A DNA stretch of 34,227 nt from a virus. Numbering within the stretch: the stretch's first letter is position 1; the number at the start of each line of letters is the position of its first letter. Of the stretch, positions 22,784 to 29,059 are shown in pieces. The stretch covers positions 1 to 34,227 of the IMG/VR virus record IMGVR_UViG_3300043446_000313; one strand, given 5' to 3'. Under the pieces are notes generated by a model, which was not told the DNA's origin, ran no database searches, and saw nothing but the letters and a program-made list of their open reading frames with translations. The position numbers and the translations under genes were made by a program.

Positions 22784-23506
22784 ATGCACTATTACCAGTT
22801 CCATGTTTCGGACTATCTGCACGACACGGCGCATCTGACGCCTGACGAAGATATCGTTTACCGCCGATTGCTCGATCTGTACTACACCAGCGAGCGACCT
22901 ATCCCAAACGAAACCCAAGCGGTTGCCAGACGGATTCGGATGCCTAAACAGGCCGAAATCGTGGCTGCAATCCTGCAAGAATTTTTTATGCTGCAAAGCA
23001 GCGATAATTCATGGCATCACAAGCGATGCGACGAACTGATTGCATCGTATCAGGCAAAAGCCCAAGCAAATCAAAGGAATGGCGCTAAAGGCGGCAGGCC
23101 CAAACGGAACCCACCGGAAACCCAGTCGGTTAGCGAGTCGGAACCCAGTCGTAACCTTAACCAAGAACCAATAACCAATAACCATAAACCAGTATTAAGA
23201 ACCAAGAAGGCGACTGTCGTCGCCGCGCCTGACGGCGTGTCGTTGTCGGTTTGGGAGGGATTTCTGGCAATCCGCAAGGCCAGACGGTCGCCACTGACCG
23301 AGGCCGCGCTCGAGGGCATCCGCAGGCAGGCAGACCTCGCAGGCTGGTCGCTCGAGAAAGCACTGGCCGAATGTAATGCCCGTGGCTGGCAATCCTTCAA
23401 GGCGGAATGGGTAGCACAAGGGTCAGGGCAGAAAGCCGCCCAGACAGCGGCTAATGCGGTTTTATCGGGCCTAACGAGGGGCTTCTTGGGGGTGGATCGT
23501 GAATGA
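22784..23506 (+). CDS. YdaU/DUF1376-type replication initiator-like protein
   Basis: 240 residues. Residues about 1-95 (YYQFHVSDYLHDTAHLTPDE, YRRLLDLYYTSERPIP) are the DUF1376/YdaU domain, a winged-helix-type domain found at the start of phage replication proteins. A flexible polar linker (about 100-145) and a helical C-terminal part with WSLEKALAECNARGWQSFK (about 185-205) follow; the latter pattern is common at the end of phage primosome proteins. Position after Cro equals lambda O. Origin binding is inferred. The stop overlaps the next gene by 8 bases. Confidence 0.85.
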   Translation: MHYYQFHVSDYLHDTAHLTPDEDIVYRRLLDLYYTSERPIPNETQAVARRIRMPKQAEIVAAILQEFFMLQSSDNSWHHKRCDELIASYQAKAQANQRNGAKGGRPKRNPPETQSVSESEPSRNLNQEPITNNHKPVLRTKKATVVAAPDGVSLSVWEGFLAIRKARRSPLTEAALEGIRRQADLAGWSLEKALAECNARGWQSFKAEWVAQGSGQKAAQTAANAVLSGLTRGFLGVDRE

Positions 23507-23885
23507 TTGGCGAGCCGAGGACTTTTGCACCGCCGAACAGGGGTTGGATTATGCGTTTGCCAACATGGGGGCGATCTACGGACAGACCTTTACCCGCAAC
23601 TTTACCGGGATCGACCCGAAGGTTGTTCGAGCAGCCTGGCTGAACCAGTGCGGCCATCTGCTGACCTACCGTCCGGCGCTTGACCACGCATTGCGGCACA
23701 TGAGCGCAGAATACCCGCCATCGGCTATCAAGTTCCGTTACCTGCTGGCCGCGACCGTGATTCCCGAGCGCCCGAAACCGCAGCTTGAGGTACTCAAGAC
23801 GCCAGAGCAACAAGCCGAGAGCCGAAGGCTGGCTGACGAGGCTAGGGCGGCGCTTCGGGCGTTGATCGGGCGGGTGCGTCAATGA
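23499..23885 (+). CDS. Possible helicase loader, lambda P-like position
   Basis: 128 residues, helical. The central WLNQCGHLLTYRPALDHALR and PPSAIKFRYLLA segments fit the W...L-T...G/A-L and PPS..eFr.lC layout of phage replication protein P relatives. Lambda P (233) is longer, so this would be a short version. Coming directly after the YdaU-like gene in an overlap, it would bring host DnaB to the origin. Moderate confidence; the match is by pattern and context only. Confidence 0.5.
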   Translation: MNDWRAEDFCTAEQGLDYAFANMGAIYGQTFTRNFTGIDPKVVRAAWLNQCGHLLTYRPALDHALRHMSAEYPPSAIKFRYLLAATVIPERPKPQLEVLKTPEQQAESRRLADEARAALRALIGRVRQ

Positions 23886-24154
23886 TGATGTTTGAGTGCA
23901 AAACCTGCTACCAGGTCAAAGACCGCAGCGGGTTTCACCGGGATCGAAAGGCAAAGCACGGCATCAAAATCTTTCGCTGCCGCGACTGCTACAAAATCGC
24001 GGGCGGCAAAGAGCGCGAAACCGAGCCGCTGACGGCAGATCAAACCAAGTTGCTGAACCGCTGGCTGTTTGCACCGGTGTCAAGCAGGGTTGACGGCACC
24101 CATAAATGGGGCTACGATTGTGTTGTGTCATTCAGCAAGCCCGAAAGGGTCTAG
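23882..24154 (+). CDS. Small zinc-finger-like protein
   Basis: 90 residues. Two Cys pairs, FECKTCYQVK near the N-terminus and FRCRDCYK at about 31-38, are spaced as a small treble-clef-type zinc finger. The C-terminus carries WGYDCVVSF. ATGATGATG gives three possible starts; the first overlaps the previous stop. A DNA- or RNA-binding role is plausible; no partner is identified. Confidence 0.6.
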   Translation: MMMFECKTCYQVKDRSGFHRDRKAKHGIKIFRCRDCYKIAGGKERETEPLTADQTKLLNRWLFAPVSSRVDGTHKWGYDCVVSFSKPERV

Positions 24155-24162
24155 GAGGTCAA

Positions 24163-24366
24163 ATGGATTGGCGTTCAATGTATTCGTGCGATTACCCGCC
24201 AGAATGGGATGAGGATGACGAGTGCTGTGAGGACGAGGACTGCGATGAACTCACGGACGAGGAAATCGACGATCAAAAGACGGATTTCCTGCTTGAACAG
24301 GAACGCGCCGAGCAGAGTCGGATCGAACAGGAATCGCATGAGCATCCTTGGAAGGGGGGCAGATGA
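24163..24366 (+). CDS. Strongly acidic small protein
   Basis: 67 residues. Residues about 10-36 are almost wholly Asp, Glu and Cys (DEDDECCEDEDCDELTDEEI), then a charged helix rich in Glu and Gln follows. Such charge could mimic DNA, but that is only a guess. The start at 24163 is fixed by AGGAGGTCAA just upstream. ATGA overlap with the next gene. The Cys-rich acidic part might bind metal. Confidence 0.65.
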   Translation: MDWRSMYSCDYPPEWDEDDECCEDEDCDELTDEEIDDQKTDFLLEQERAEQSRIEQESHEHPWKGGR

Positions 24367-24563
24367 GACTCAAAAGCAAATACTACAATAATCGAAGCCA
24401 TGAGGTTTTGACTACGAAAGATTTGGTAGATGTTTGCCGCCCGTCTGATTCTGACCCGTGGACCTGTGCGTTGATTGCGAGAATGATCGACACAATGAAC
24501 CTGACCGACCAGCAAAAACTCGACCTGATCGACCCGCATTCGGAATGGGAGATTGAAAAATGA
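24363..24563 (+). CDS. Duplicated cassette gene A, copy 1
   Basis: 66 residues: MRLKSKYYNN at the start, then a variable stretch, and a strongly conserved end, ARMIDTMNLTDQQKLDLIDP then SEWEIEK. Its paralogue at 24943-25140 shares most of the second half, down to long identical DNA runs (for instance CTGACCGACCAGCAAAAACT). ATGA overlap with both neighbours. Function unknown; no known domain recognised. Confidence 0.7.
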   Translation: MRLKSKYYNNRSHEVLTTKDLVDVCRPSDSDPWTCALIARMIDTMNLTDQQKLDLIDPHSEWEIEK

Positions 24564-24946
24564 ACCACGATGACATCATCCGCATGGCGATGGAGATTGG
24601 CGGCGTTGATAGGCCGCTACAGGGCAGTTCTGCGCTTAAGTTCATGGAAGAGTTCGCCGCCCTTGTCGCCGCAGCCGAGCGCGAGAAATTGCAGCGCGAT
24701 GGATGGCGACAGTGTGCCAAGGGCCAGAGAACAACCCAATATTGCGGGCTATTGCGGAAGGCAGTCGAAGCGGAGCGCGAGGCTTGTGCCAAGCTTGTAA
24801 AAAAGATAAACATGATCCATGTGGCGCAAGAGGCAGGTTTGGCTATGGGGTTCGTGCAAGGAATCGCAGTGATGAATCACGACAATTTGAAGAAAGTAGC
24901 CAATTTGATTGCCGACGCAATCCGTGCGAGGGGGGATGAGAAATGA
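24560..24946 (+). CDS. Duplicated cassette gene B, copy 1 (long form)
   Basis: 128 residues: MNHDDIIRMAMEIGG at the start and AIRARGDEK at the end, as in its paralogues at 25137 and 25400. The centre seems to contain a doubled element: LVAAAEREKLQ (about 35-45) is followed by VEAEREACAKLV (about 70-82), so it may be a fusion of two copies. Helical, soluble. These MNRDD...AEREAC...AIRARG proteins are common in phages of Gram-negative hosts, but I know no function. Confidence 0.7.
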   Translation: MNHDDIIRMAMEIGGVDRPLQGSSALKFMEEFAALVAAAEREKLQRDGWRQCAKGQRTTQYCGLLRKAVEAEREACAKLVKKINMIHVAQEAGLAMGFVQGIAVMNHDNLKKVANLIADAIRARGDEK

Positions 24947-25140
24947 GACTCAAGGACAAAATAGCAAATATCCGTGTTGAAATTGACAACACAGAACACT
25001 TGATCAATTTTTGCCGATCCTCTGATTCTGATTTGTGGACCTGTGAGTTGATTGCGCGAATGATTGACGCGATGGGCCTGACCGACCAGCAAAAACTCGA
25101 TCTGATCGACCCGCGTTCGGAATGGGAGATTGAAAAATGA
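24943..25140 (+). CDS. Duplicated cassette gene A, copy 2
   Basis: 65 residues. The start (MRLKDKIANI) and especially the end (ARMIDAMGLTDQQKLDLIDP, SEWEIEK) repeat gene 24363-24563, while the middle (about 10-30) has changed. Followed in an ATGA overlap by another gene-B paralogue, so a two-gene unit has been duplicated. Confidence 0.7.
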   Translation: MRLKDKIANIRVEIDNTEHLINFCRSSDSDLWTCELIARMIDAMGLTDQQKLDLIDPRSEWEIEK

Positions 25141-25403
25141 ACCGCGATGACATTGAGCGCATGGCACAGGCGGTGGGGTTAGCGTTCGTTTATAACGAGC
25201 GTGATGAAGACGGGTGGATAGAACTGGAACGCTTCGCCATTCTTGTCGCCGCAGCCGAGCGCGAGGCGTGTGAGCAGGCGTGTGACCGTGTTCGCCTGCG
25301 TTACCAAAAAGGGGCAGATAAAACGGGGAGGTTTGACCTACTCAATAAAGCTGACGGCGCTCAAGATTGCTTGATGGAAATCCGTGCGAGGGGGGAGAAA
25401 TGA
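25137..25403 (+). CDS. Duplicated cassette gene B, copy 2
   Basis: 88 residues: MNRDDIERMAQAVGL, LVAAAEREACEQACDRV, then MEIRARGEK. It aligns with the gene-B copy at 24560-24946 and with 25400-25618 at both ends and differs in the middle. Its last bases, TCCGTGCGAGGGGGGAGAAA, hold the ribosome site of the next gene and recur at the other gene-B ends. Confidence 0.7.
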   Translation: MNRDDIERMAQAVGLAFVYNERDEDGWIELERFAILVAAAEREACEQACDRVRLRYQKGADKTGRFDLLNKADGAQDCLMEIRARGEK

Positions 25404-25618
25404 ACCGCGATGACATTGAACGCATTGCAGCCGACGCCGGGATTGTGGTGATTGGCGAAGCTACACTCAAATTGTGCGAATTGGTTGCCGCAGCGGAGCG
25501 CGAGGCTTGTGAGAAAGTGTGTGATGATCGTTCCAAATCCACATTTTGGTTACGGCATCCTGCATATGAGGAAGCTGAAATGTGTGCCGCAGCAATCCGT
25601 GCGAGGGGGGAGAAATGA
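25400..25618 (+). CDS. Duplicated cassette gene B, copy 3
   Basis: 72 residues, shortest complete B copy: MNRDDIERIAADAGI, LVAAAEREACEKVC, then AAIRARGEK. It follows a B copy directly, so the A partner is missing here. Met at 25400 is preferred by paralogy and the GAGGGGGGAG site; an upstream in-frame start would overlap the previous gene. Confidence 0.7.
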   Translation: MNRDDIERIAADAGIVVIGEATLKLCELVAAAEREACEKVCDDRSKSTFWLRHPAYEEAEMCAAAIRARGEK

Positions 25619-25725
25619 CTTTCTTTGAACTCTGGGCCGCGTGTTTCATCGGGATCATGCTGCGCCCGTGGATTGATTCCTTGGTTCGAATTGTGGATGA
25701 CGCGATAACGAGGGGGCAGAAATGA
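25615..25725 (+). CDS. Micro-gene, 36 residues, N-terminal membrane segment
   Basis: 36 residues: MTFFELWAACFIGIMLRPWI followed by a charged tail (DSLVRIVDDAITRGQK). One short membrane helix near the N-terminus. It overlaps both neighbours by 4 bases (ATGA) and has GAGGGGGGAG at the right distance upstream. Function unknown. Confidence 0.6.
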   Translation: MTFFELWAACFIGIMLRPWIDSLVRIVDDAITRGQK

Positions 25726-25829
25726 CCGAATCCGCACTGTTTATGTCGGTTGCAATCTGGGCCGGATGCACTGGTCATCCAATCGGGTGCATTACAGCAT
25801 GTATCCTGGCGTGTGTTGCCCATAAGTGA
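25722..25829 (+). CDS. Micro-gene, 35-residue membrane peptide
   Basis: 35 residues: MTESALFMSVAIWAGCTGHP followed by IGCITACILACVAHK. Hydrophobic along its whole length, with four Cys, enough for one or two short membrane spans. A ribosome site GAGGGGGCAG lies upstream and the ATG overlaps the previous stop. Function unknown. Confidence 0.55.
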   Translation: MTESALFMSVAIWAGCTGHPIGCITACILACVAHK

Positions 25830-25840
25830 AAACAGCCATG

Positions 25841-26038
25841 ATGACACGCGACGAAATCATCCGAACCGCAAAAATTGCAGGGGCAAAGTTCGACAATGAA
25901 TGGAACCTGTCATTGACTGATACCGATACGGTCATGCGGTTTGCCAAACTTCTAATGTTGTTTGAAAACGAACATTGCGCTCAAGCCTGTATTTGCCACC
26001 ATTGCGCTGGAATGGTTCGCGCACGGACTGACAATTGA
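25841..26038 (+). CDS. Diverged cassette gene B relative
   Basis: 65 residues. MTRDEIIRTAKIAGAKF aligns with the MNRDDIERMA start of the gene-B copies, and the end (MVRARTDN) with AIRARGEK; the Glu/Cys part reads FENEHCAQACICHHC. The added Cys-His cluster could bind metal. Start chosen by alignment; GTG 25826 (overlapping the previous stop) and ATG 25838 are alternatives. Confidence 0.6.
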   Translation: MTRDEIIRTAKIAGAKFDNEWNLSLTDTDTVMRFAKLLMLFENEHCAQACICHHCAGMVRARTDN

Positions 26039-26331
26039 GGCGAGCCGCCAAAATTGACGCCAATCAGACAGAAATTGTCGCGGCGTTAAGGAAAGCGGGT
26101 TGCACCGTGCAGAGCCTAGCTGCTGTCGGTAAAGGCGTCCCTGATTTGCTGGTCGGCTATCAGGGCGCCACATACCTGATGGAGGTTAAGGACGGAAAAT
26201 GGAGCCTAACGCCAGACCAGATTACATGGCACGTCAACTGGCGCGGCGGTGCCTTGTGCGTTGTAAACAGTATTGAATCAGCAATTGAAGCATTGAAACG
26301 TGAACATTTTACAAAGACTTTGGAAACTTGA
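26035..26331 (+). CDS. PD-(D/E)XK nuclease-like protein (VRR-NUC type)
   Basis: 98 residues, the length of minimal VRR-NUC domains. Core motifs: Glu13 (NQTEIV), GKGVPDLLVG with Asp37, and MEVKDG with Glu50 and Lys52, then the LTPDQITWH helix. This set is typical of Holliday-junction-resolvase-like phage nucleases. It starts with TTG in a TTGA overlap with the previous stop. In this Nin-like part of the early operon it could resolve recombination or replication intermediates. Confidence 0.8.
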   Translation: MRRAAKIDANQTEIVAALRKAGCTVQSLAAVGKGVPDLLVGYQGATYLMEVKDGKWSLTPDQITWHVNWRGGALCVVNSIESAIEALKREHFTKTLET

Positions 26332-26470
26332 GCGTGAATATTTCTTTGGTCCTCAAGAGGTTACGACTATTCGCAAAGCATCACGATTGATCGACGCGAT
26401 TGCGGCAGCGTACAAATCTGGCGACCTTGAGCAGGTGGGTAAGCTGCTGGAGAAAGAGGGGGCGTTGTGA
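26300..26470 (+). CDS. Small helical protein from a GTG start
   Basis: 56 residues: MNILQRLWKLEREYFFGPQE, then a helical body and the end GKLLEKEGAL. It fills the gap between two nuclease-region genes. The GTG lies 32 bases inside the previous gene, and its stop overlaps the NinB start (GTGA). Composition is sensible for a protein; no motif known to me. Confidence 0.6.
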   Translation: MNILQRLWKLEREYFFGPQEVTTIRKASRLIDAIAAAYKSGDLEQVGKLLEKEGAL

Positions 26471-26868
26471 TCTATGAACTGACGGACTACGCACAGGCCA
26501 AGTCAGTGATGGCTTTTATCTGGCCGCAGATCAAAGAAATGCTGACGTCAGGGCAGCGGTTGCGGTTGGAAGTCAAAAAAGCCAAACGCAGCATTGACCA
26601 AAATGCCAAGTTCCACGCTATGATACGAAACATATCAAAGCAAATGCGTGAAGTTGGATCGTCGTGGTCTGACGATGACTGGAAACGGCTTTTGATAGAT
26701 CAGTGGGCGCATGAAACGGACAAAAACGTGGGGCGAGTCTGCCCCTCTTTGGATGGAGAAAGAGTGGTCCAGTTGGGCTATCAGAGCCACGCTTTCACGG
26801 TTGAAATGGCGTCCGAATTCATCGAATGGCTCTACGCATGGGCCGCGAATCGGTCTATCGAACTATGA
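26467..26868 (+). CDS. ninB: NinB recombination mediator (lambda Orf family)
   Basis: 133 residues, near lambda Orf/NinB (146). KKAKRSIDQNAKFHAMIRNI, the following W-S-D-D-D-W-K-R-L-L and the end FTVEMASEFIEWLYAWAANR are the NinB pattern. The family binds single-stranded DNA and SSB and can replace RecFOR functions, so it would work with the ERF and exonuclease pair made from the leftward operon. GTG start in a GTGA overlap. Confidence 0.9.
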   Translation: MIYELTDYAQAKSVMAFIWPQIKEMLTSGQRLRLEVKKAKRSIDQNAKFHAMIRNISKQMREVGSSWSDDDWKRLLIDQWAHETDKNVGRVCPSLDGERVVQLGYQSHAFTVEMASEFIEWLYAWAANRSIEL

Positions 26869-27191
26869 AGTTCCCCAAGCACACTTACATCCGAAGCGAG
26901 AAACTTCGTCGGCTGGTAGCGAGTCTGCATTGCCAGAGGTGCGGTAGCCCACACTACGTCCAAGCCAGCCACGCCAATTGGGGTGGCGGTAAAGGCATGG
27001 GCATCAAAGCTGATGACAATTTGATCGCGGCGCTTTGCCAAAGCTGCCATCAACAGATTGACCAGGGCAGCACCATGTCGCGGGAACGCAAAAAAGAAGT
27101 CTGGTACGAAGCGCATCGAAAAACCGTTTTTGCGTTAGTGGACTCTGGCCGTTGGCCGGTTGACATACCTATCCCGAAGGGCGAGAATTGA
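26865..27191 (+). CDS. DUF1364-type HNH-like nuclease
   Basis: 108 residues. HCQRCGS (Cys23, Cys26), ASHANWGGGKGMGIKADDN (His36) and LCQSCHQQIDQG (Cys58, Cys61, His62) form the DUF1364 signature, a zinc-bound HNH-like fold. Members lie in the nin region of lambdoid phages, as here right after ninB. The start is set by the ATGA overlap with the ninB stop; in-frame starts upstream lie inside ninB. Role in DNA processing is likely, exact substrate unknown. Confidence 0.88.
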   Translation: MKFPKHTYIRSEKLRRLVASLHCQRCGSPHYVQASHANWGGGKGMGIKADDNLIAALCQSCHQQIDQGSTMSRERKKEVWYEAHRKTVFALVDSGRWPVDIPIPKGEN

Positions 27192-27197
27192 GCGACG

Positions 27198-27563
27198 ATG
27201 GAAAATGAAGTCGCAGAGTTTGTGGGCCAGTTGCTTCACAGCGGAACAGTGGCGCACTTTTTCCATTTGTCCACGAACAGCTATGCAGAGCATAAGGCGC
27301 TGCAACGGTATTACGAGCAAATCATTGAATTAACTGATGATTTTGCCGAAAGTTACATGGGCCGTTACGGACAACTTAAGAAGTTTCCAGCCGAGTTCCA
27401 CGAAGGTAAGAAGCCGCTTGATTATTTTGAGCGCATGAAAGATTTTGTCGAGGAAGCGCGTAAAGATTTGCCGCAGGACACCGAATTGCAGAACGCAATT
27501 GATGCCATTGCGGATTTGATTAACACAACGATTTTCCGCATCAAATTTTTGACGAAGGACTGA
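27198..27563 (+). CDS. Ferritin-like (Dps-type) helical protein
   Basis: 121 residues, all helical. HFFHLSTNSYAEHKALQRYY (20-39) followed by IIELTDDFAESYMGRYG resembles the first two helices of Dps/ferritin-like bundles: His20, His23, Glu31, His32, Asp47 and Glu51 lie where metal ligands are expected. The second half has two more helices (DYFERMKDFVEEARKDL and following). Phages do carry such proteins. Metal binding or an oxidase activity is inferred and unproven; ligand spacing does not match one family exactly. Confidence 0.6.
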   Translation: MENEVAEFVGQLLHSGTVAHFFHLSTNSYAEHKALQRYYEQIIELTDDFAESYMGRYGQLKKFPAEFHEGKKPLDYFERMKDFVEEARKDLPQDTELQNAIDAIADLINTTIFRIKFLTKD

Positions 27564-27565
27564 AC

Positions 27566-27793
27566 ATGAAGAAGATGGACAACGTGACCTCCGAGCCGAA
27601 GGGCTATGGTTTCGGCAGCAATGCCAAGGCTCCGAAGGGCGTCGAAGCGTCGGACAGCACCGGCGAGCGCCGTGGCAAAATCGTCAACGGCATTGCGATG
27701 GGCAAGGCTGACGCCGTGAACGAGCATAAGTTCGATGGCGGTCGCAGCAAGGGCGTGTGCTACACGCACGTTCGTCACGGCGACGGTAAGTAA
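27566..27793 (+). CDS. Small Gly/Lys-rich unknown protein
   Basis: 75 residues, hydrophilic, probably disordered: no strong helix or strand run, with EPKGYGFGSNAKAPKGVEAS and CYTHVRHGDGK at the end. Biased to G- and C-ending codons like the highly expressed structural genes, unlike its early-gene neighbours. I do not know the family. High expression is suggested but not shown. Confidence 0.6.
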   Translation: MKKMDNVTSEPKGYGFGSNAKAPKGVEASDSTGERRGKIVNGIAMGKADAVNEHKFDGGRSKGVCYTHVRHGDGK

Positions 27794-27809
27794 TATCTTT
27801 TAACTTGGT

Positions 27810-27833
27810 GGGGCAGGGATGGGAACCTGCCCC
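27810..27833 (+). other. Perfect hairpin adjacent to a ribosome site
   Basis: GGGGCAGG (27810-27817) and CCTGCCCC (27826-27833) form a perfect 8-bp G+C-rich stem with an 8-base loop. The next base begins GGAGAGG, the ribosome site of the gene at 27849. No T-run, so a translation-control or mRNA-processing element fits better than a terminator. Confidence 0.5.
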
Positions 27834-27848
27834 GGAGAGGGACCAATC

Positions 27849-28061
27849 ATGTCTATTGAATGCAGAAATTGCCGCTTCTTTCGCGGCGATAATGCGGTTA
27901 TGGGCGCTTGCCGCCGATTCCCGCAATCAGTAAACAAGTTCCCCGCAGACTGGTGCGGCGAATTTCAGCAGTTGGAAGTAACCATGCTTCCAATCGGGCA
28001 GATTCAGCCTGCTCCCCGTGGCCGACCGAAAAAGGTGAACAATGATCCGACCGCTTCGTGA
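27849..28061 (+). CDS. Small Cys-rich zinc-binding-like protein
   Basis: 70 residues. CRNCRFF near the start, GACRRFP and WCGEFQ form a four-Cys set typical of short phage zinc-binding proteins. The C-terminus (APRGRPKKVNNDP) is basic, AT-hook-like. GGAGAGG sets the start at 27849. It overlaps the co-chaperonin gene by 20 bases. Confidence 0.7.
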   Translation: MSIECRNCRFFRGDNAVMGACRRFPQSVNKFPADWCGEFQQLEVTMLPIGQIQPAPRGRPKKVNNDPTAS

Positions 28062-28299
28062 TCGGGTTGTTGTCAAACCCCAGGTCCGGCAGTTATCTGC
28101 CGTCATTGCCGTCGAAAACAAAGAAAAGTTTAACGAGGGCGTCATTGCCGCAATCGGGCCAAAGGTCGGTGCGGTCAAAGTCGGTGAGTTTATCAAATAC
28201 GGGAACGGCACCTATTTGGACTGGCCGCTAGTCAGCATTGACGGCGAGGACTACCAGATCATCCAAGAGGCAGACATTGCCTGCGTTGTGGAACGGTAG
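28042..28299 (+). CDS. Phage-encoded GroES-like co-chaperonin
   Basis: 85 residues, slightly shorter than host GroES (about 97). RPLRDRVVVKP at the start, NKEKFNEGVIAAIGPKVG in the centre, VKVGEFIKYG and the end DYQIIQEADIACVV are the Cpn10 pattern. The mobile-loop region (about 15-26, VRQLSAVIAVEN) is shorter than usual and lacks the standard Ile-Val-Leu tripeptide, so its GroEL contact may be changed. Phage T4 gp31 is a functional parallel for coat folding. The gene sits before the packaging genes. Confidence 0.9.
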   Translation: MIRPLRDRVVVKPQVRQLSAVIAVENKEKFNEGVIAAIGPKVGAVKVGEFIKYGNGTYLDWPLVSIDGEDYQIIQEADIACVVER

Positions 28300-28340
28300 T
28301 CTAATGCGGATTGTTTCCCCACCATTTTTGGAGATTTGAA

Positions 28341-28769
28341 ATGAGTAATTCGATTGCAATTGGCGTGGCCTATCAGGACCAGGCCATTTCGGGCGGCACG
28401 ATTGACAACACGCCGATCGGCGCGACCACCCCTAGCACTGGCGTATTTAGCAGCCTGGGCGTTTCCACCGGCACGGTCGCCGCCACGGGCAGCAGCAACA
28501 CGGACGCCGCGTCACTGGGCTACGGCTTCAATCTGGTCACTGGCGCGGATGCCACGAAGGGCGTGATCCTGCCGAACGCCGCTTCCGGCACGATCATTTT
28601 CGTGAAGAATTCGTCGGCTTCTGCACTGAAGGTTTACCCGGACAGCGGCGCTGCGATCAATGCGCTGACTGCCACCACGGGCGCTTACAGCATGGCCGCA
28701 AACACGACCTCGACGCTGATCGCTTACGGCACTTCACAGTGGTATTCGCTGCCGCTGGTCGCTTCGTAA
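28341..28769 (+). CDS. Small beta-rich structural protein with fibre module
   Basis: 142 residues, Thr/Ala/Ser/Gly-rich beta sequence. Residues about 15-45 contain GGTIDNTPIGATTPSTGVF, the module also found in the large fibre and in the small tail protein at 13574. The C-terminal part (about 70-142, with GTIIFVKNSSASALKVYPDS and GTSQWYSLPLV) looks like a small beta-barrel of the kind seen in head fibres or decorations. GGAG lies upstream of the ATG. G+C-biased codons suggest high expression; probably virion-associated. Confidence 0.65.
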   Translation: MSNSIAIGVAYQDQAISGGTIDNTPIGATTPSTGVFSSLGVSTGTVAATGSSNTDAASLGYGFNLVTGADATKGVILPNAASGTIIFVKNSSASALKVYPDSGAAINALTATTGAYSMAANTTSTLIAYGTSQWYSLPLVAS

Positions 28770-28770
28770 T

Positions 28771-28926
28771 ATGAGCATCGAGCAGATCAAGGCTCGAATC
28801 GCTGAATTGCAGGGGATGGCTAAACAGCACGAAGCCATCCTGCTGCAAATCAGTGGGGCGATCCAAGAGTACCAGCGAGTGCTGGCCGAGTCGGAAAGCC
28901 AGGAGAAGGGCAATGCCGCTGATTAA
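28771..28926 (+). CDS. 51-residue coiled-coil protein
   Basis: 51 residues: MSIEQIKARIAELQGMAKQH, then a continuing heptad helix and a polar end (ESEQ-type, ending GNAAD). One uninterrupted amphipathic helix is predicted, so a coiled-coil oligomer or a binding partner for a virion protein is likely. It starts 1 base after the previous stop and overlaps the next gene by 14 bases. Confidence 0.65.
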   Translation: MSIEQIKARIAELQGMAKQHEAILLQISGAIQEYQRVLAESESQEKGNAAD

Positions 28927-29059
28927 GTCCATGACTGAAAAGGCGTTTAAGCACAACATCCGCGCCGAGGTGAAGGCCGGTAAGCCTGTCAAGCAGGCTG
29001 TCGCCATTGCTTACTCCGAGAAACGCGCCGCAAAGAAGGGCAAAGCAAAGAAACGATGA
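28913..29059 (+). CDS. 48-residue basic protein
   Basis: 48 residues: MPLIKSMTEKAFKHNIRAEV followed by KAGKPVKQAVAIAYSEKR and a Lys-rich end. The K-A-G-K-P-x-K-Q-A-V-A-I-A-Y-S core is found in many very small phage proteins (DUF6496-like); function unknown. AGGAGAAGGG gives the ribosome site and the choice of 28913. DNA binding is plausible from charge. Confidence 0.75.
   Translation: MPLIKSMTEKAFKHNIRAEVKAGKPVKQAVAIAYSEKRAAKKGKAKKR

Noticed and set aside
24676-25618. CRISPR array or non-coding repeats
   Set aside because: The recurrent short DNA runs lie inside coding frames at unequal spacing and follow the duplicated genes.
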